Source: CAWVWD01 sp965662365 (lineage in GTDB: Bacteria > Bacteroidota > Bacteroidia > Chitinophagales > Saprospiraceae). From it: 5,797 nt of DNA. Below are positions 3,412 to 5,797 of the stretch, in pieces. The position numbers and the translations under genes are program-made. Every line of letters starts with the position of its first letter. Position 1 is the first letter of the stretch. The stretch lies in assembly GCA_965662365.1 (NCBI GenBank), contig CBFIHR010000140.1, positions 1 to 5,797 on the forward strand, in the 5' to 3' direction. The notes under the pieces are model-generated. The model was not told the DNA's origin. It was given only the letters and a program-made list of their open reading frames with translations, and did not search any database.

Positions 3412-5797
3412 TTAGTACGCCCATTCGACATAAATAGTGTCCTCCATCCAGCCGAATCGAATCATCGAAAATCCCCATGGAAGTGTCTTTAAAATTAAAT
3501 CGAATGTTTTTTGCTCGACGGACAAGGTCCAACCTTTTGATATTTTGACAAGTTTCCCTTCTCGTTTCAAGAATGAATTTCTAAAACCTTCGACCGAAGC
3601 ATTTTGCATTTTTTTCCAACGATTGATACCAGCTTTAATCAACTGATTACAGGCTTCTTTTTCCTCTTCGGTCAGCACAATAATGGAGTTAATAGGTTGT
3701 TCGATTGGAATACCACACATGATTTTGCTAAGAATTAGTTGATGTTCTAATGGCGTTGGATTTCCTGTGGCGATATAGTGAATCATATAGGCAGCACGGC
3801 AGGCTGATTCCAAATCCTTGAATTTTCGTTTTTCGGTAAGATCGAACATTTTGAAAAGGTGTGGAAAGAAGACATTCAAAATAGCCACACCAGCGTAATC
3901 AATATAAATTGCAGTATCTTTTAATGGTGTTATTGGTTTTTCTACCACAGCAACTGGTTTATCGTCGATGGTGACTTCATCTGCTTGTTTATTCATTCTT
4001 GCTAATACACGACGGAGTTGTTTAACAATATTGGATTGTTGCGGTTTGTCGCTCATTGCTTCGATGATTGATTTGAGAGATTCTTGAGTTGTTTGATTGG
4101 TCGTATTAGAAAGTATTTCTACCATTGACACGATAAAGTGCTGTACAAAACCAGCTTTATGTGTCAAAATTGTAATTTCGTTAACGACTCTCAATATGCT
4201 AATTATCAATGTTTTATGGTCAATAACTTGTTTTAAATCTTCTAAAAATGGTAAGATTTTTAGACCAACTTTGGGTTGTAAAGTTTGTATTAAAGTCGTA
4301 ATAATTGGTTCGGGTAATGTTGTCAACCGTTTGCTATATGTTGGATTATCTAATATTTTGCGTAAAGCAATTTTTAAAATATTAAGATTTTTAATGCCTT
4401 GCAGTTTAATGGTACGAATAATATCTGCCTCCGTAAAATGTTGATATTCTTTTGGTAACGTATTGTATTTTAAATAATAACTAATAATTTCGATATTAGA
4501 ATCGAAGGGTTGATTTGCTGTTTCTGGAAGATCAACGCTGGCAGGTTCTGTTAAAATTTCAGGTTGTTGTTTGAATCGGATATCATTAAGAATGATTTGC
4601 TTCAATGCTTGAAAACGATGTTGTTTGAGTTGAATTTGTTTTTCTGCATATTCCAGTAAGGCTTGTTGGATTTCGCTTTGAGTTTGACCAGTTTTTTTTG
4701 CAAATCGCAAGTAAGCCTGTTGTGTAAATATATTGACATTTAATGGTTTAGGCGTATTAGAATAAGCGACCAGTGTCAGTTCCCAGCTTTCAATTGACGA
4801 CATAAAATCATTAAAAGTCAAAATAATGGTACTGATATAACCGAACATATTTGGCTCAACCAAATTCATCAATAATATTAGATTCTTTTCTTCTAACAAA
4901 TCGGTTAGAATCGTTGCAGCATTTTTTTGTGCCATAATTTTATAGAATGCCGTTTTTACAGCATCCGGGTAGTAATGAACAACCTCTTGAAAATGTCGGT
5001 TAAATTCCGTTCTTGTCAGGTTTTTTGACCACCAGTTATTGGTAGGATTTTCAATAAATTGTGTCAGAAAATCTAAAAAACGAGTAGCATTCACGAAGTA
5101 TTCTTCTTCTTCTTCTTTCTCTATCGGATTTATGACAACAACTGAAGCTAAATAATCTTCAATCATGGGTAAATAATAGGTGTCATCAATCGCTTTGAGA
5201 TCATCGGAAAGCGATTGAACGAACGCCTCTACGTTTAATTCATCTGTCCAATTATCTACGAATTCACTAAATAAAAAAGTTGATTCAACTTGACCATATT
5301 TTAATTGATGTCGTATGGCGATTTGATATAAATTGATTGTTTGTGGTGTTGTGAGATTTTTTTCTAAAGTATTGATAAATAAAGGTTTAGTGACTATTGA
5401 ATAAGTTAATCGCTGTAAAGTTTCAATAGAAATATTATTTATTAATCGTTGGATGATAGTGGTCGATTTACCAATTCGAGTCAACAAAATACGCAATTGT
5501 CGAGGTTGATTATCCAACAGATTTATTAATAAAATTTCATGGCTTTCCATTGGTTGAATGAAATAGCCGTTAAGCAAATAAATCTCTAAAATGTCTTCAG
5601 GTCGATAGTTTAGTTGAATAATTTGTGGTTTTGATTCCTCGATTTTATTTGTTGTAATTGGTTGCAGTTCTTCGCTGAGCGGTTTTTGCAGTTCTTTTTG
5701 CTGTTTTTGTAGTTCTTCGTTGAGCGGTTTTTGCAGTTCTTTTTGCTGTTTTTGTAGTTCTTCGTTGAGCGGTTTTTGCAGTTCTTTTTGCTGTTTT
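3412..5797 (-). CDS. Contractile injection system tape measure protein (Afp14/Pvc14-like), 5' end beyond window
   Basis: On the - strand 794 residues are visible, ending at the TAA at 3412-3414; the frame stays open to the right edge, so the N-terminus is missing. Numbering from the first complete codon (5794-5796): residues 1-~45 are Q/K/E-rich 15-residue tandem repeats. From ~60 a long helical region begins with ILEIYLLNGYFIQP, echoed at ~434-450 by IEIISYYLKYNTLP, the 'x-FL-x-G-x-LP' motif that I recall from CIS tape measure proteins. An acidic run (EKEEEEEY) lies near 226-233 and a linker near 605-627. Residues ~628-794 match the conserved C-terminal block of that family: IYIDYAGVAIL, FFPHLF, AYMIHYIATG, LSKIMCGIPIEQPI, a conserved W, FLKREGKL, GWTLSVE, LPWGFSMI and the end IYVEW. 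Such proteins set the length of the inner tube and sheath and join the baseplate in phage-tail-like injection systems. The family call comes from remembered motifs, not a search. No signal peptide or membrane segment is seen. Confidence 0.85.
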   Translation of the reverse strand, partial: KQQKELQKPLNEELQKQQKELQKPLNEELQKQQKELQKPLSEELQPITTNKIEESKPQIIQLNYRPEDILEIYLLNGYFIQPMESHEILLINLLDNQPRQLRILLTRIGKSTTIIQRLINNISIETLQRLTYSIVTKPLFINTLEKNLTTPQTINLYQIAIRHQLKYGQVESTFLFSEFVDNWTDELNVEAFVQSLSDDLKAIDDTYYLPMIEDYLASVVVINPIEKEEEEEYFVNATRFLDFLTQFIENPTNNWWSKNLTRTEFNRHFQEVVHYYPDAVKTAFYKIMAQKNAATILTDLLEEKNLILLMNLVEPNMFGYISTIILTFNDFMSSIESWELTLVAYSNTPKPLNVNIFTQQAYLRFAKKTGQTQSEIQQALLEYAEKQIQLKQHRFQALKQIILNDIRFKQQPEILTEPASVDLPETANQPFDSNIEIISYYLKYNTLPKEYQHFTEADIIRTIKLQGIKNLNILKIALRKILDNPTYSKRLTTLPEPIITTLIQTLQPKVGLKILPFLEDLKQVIDHKTLIISILRVVNEITILTHKAGFVQHFIVSMVEILSNTTNQTTQESLKSIIEAMSDKPQQSNIVKQLRRVLARMNKQADEVTIDDKPVAVVEKPITPLKDTAIYIDYAGVAILNVFFPHLFKMFDLTEKRKFKDLESACRAAYMIHYIATGNPTPLEHQLILSKIMCGIPIEQPINSIIVLTEEEKEACNQLIKAGINRWKKMQNASVEGFRNSFLKREGKLVKISKGWTLSVEQKTFDLILKTLPWGFSMIRFGWMEDTIYVEWAY
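5665..5797 (-). repeat. Perfect 45-bp tandem repeats inside the tape measure gene
   Basis: Two full identical 45-bp units lie at 5701-5745 and 5746-5790; a third begins at 5791 and runs off the window, and a diverged 36-bp copy with two mismatches lies at 5665-5700. On the coding strand each unit encodes 15 residues, KQQKELQKPLNEELQ in one phase. Because 45 is a multiple of three, gain or loss of units keeps the frame. Within a unit, GAACTGCAAAAA and GAACTACAAAAA are near-identical half-units encoding ELQK, so the unit probably arose by an older duplication. The total copy number is unknown since the array continues off the edge. Confidence 0.95.

Noticed and set aside
3437..4444. Small + strand frames at 3437-3646 and 4097-4444
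   Set aside because: Both are antisense to the well-supported tape measure frame, have no recognisable motif, and have no promoter box or clear start context.
5098..5120. TTC/GAA triplet run as a phase-variable microsatellite
   Set aside because: It is short and encodes an acidic stretch; a triplet run would not shift the frame, and no interruption pattern suggests variability.
5575..5577. TTG as start codon of the - strand tape measure gene (would give a 721-residue protein)
   Set aside because: The same frame continues without a stop for 73 more codons to the window edge, and those codons carry the motif start (ILEIY) and the in-frame repeats. The real start lies beyond 5797.
5665..5797. 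CRISPR-like array
   Set aside because: The units are directly adjacent with no spacers and keep one open reading frame, so this is a coding tandem repeat.

Overview
The window looks like chromosomal DNA of an AT-rich member of the Bacteroidota, probably Flavobacteriales. Three things suggest this: promoter -7 elements of the TAnnTTTG type, start codons without a purine-rich Shine-Dalgarno sequence, and the style of the proteins (short cold-shock protein, LytTR response regulator beside a PepSY-TM protein). The taxon is an inference; there is no rRNA or other marker gene here.

Left part (1-1503, + strand): the last 77 codons of a LytS/YehU-type sensor histidine kinase, its LytTR-family response regulator, and 9 bp further a small three-helix PepSY-TM-like membrane protein. 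The spacing suggests one operon: a two-component system plus a membrane protein. Middle (1639-2832, +): a complete MalY/PatB-type PLP enzyme (C-S lyase/aminotransferase) with a candidate promoter of its own. It is followed by 218 bp without a gene that is rich in structure (a palindrome over the stop codon, a tandem direct repeat, a perfect 11-bp inverted repeat, and a perfect TAnnTTTG -7 box) and leads into a 63-residue cold-shock protein (3051-3242, +). The cold-shock gene ends in a 3' region with two mutually exclusive small hairpins and a very clear intrinsic terminator (3335-3369).

Right part (3412-5797, - strand): a long reading frame converging on the cold-shock gene and open through the right edge of the window. 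Its C-terminal ~170 residues carry the signature I associate with the tape measure protein of extracellular contractile injection systems (eCIS; the Afp14/Pvc14-like CIS_TMP family). This is the most interesting item. The window appears to catch the 3' end of a phage-tail-like injection system locus; the remaining eCIS genes would lie beyond the right edge. The 5' side of the visible reading frame contains perfect 45-bp (15-residue) tandem repeats, a likely site of copy-number change in a length-determining protein.

The three blocks do not obviously work together. The two-component operon, the housekeeping-like genes (malY-type, csp) and the eCIS gene look like independent transcription units, with the csp terminator as the boundary to the eCIS locus.
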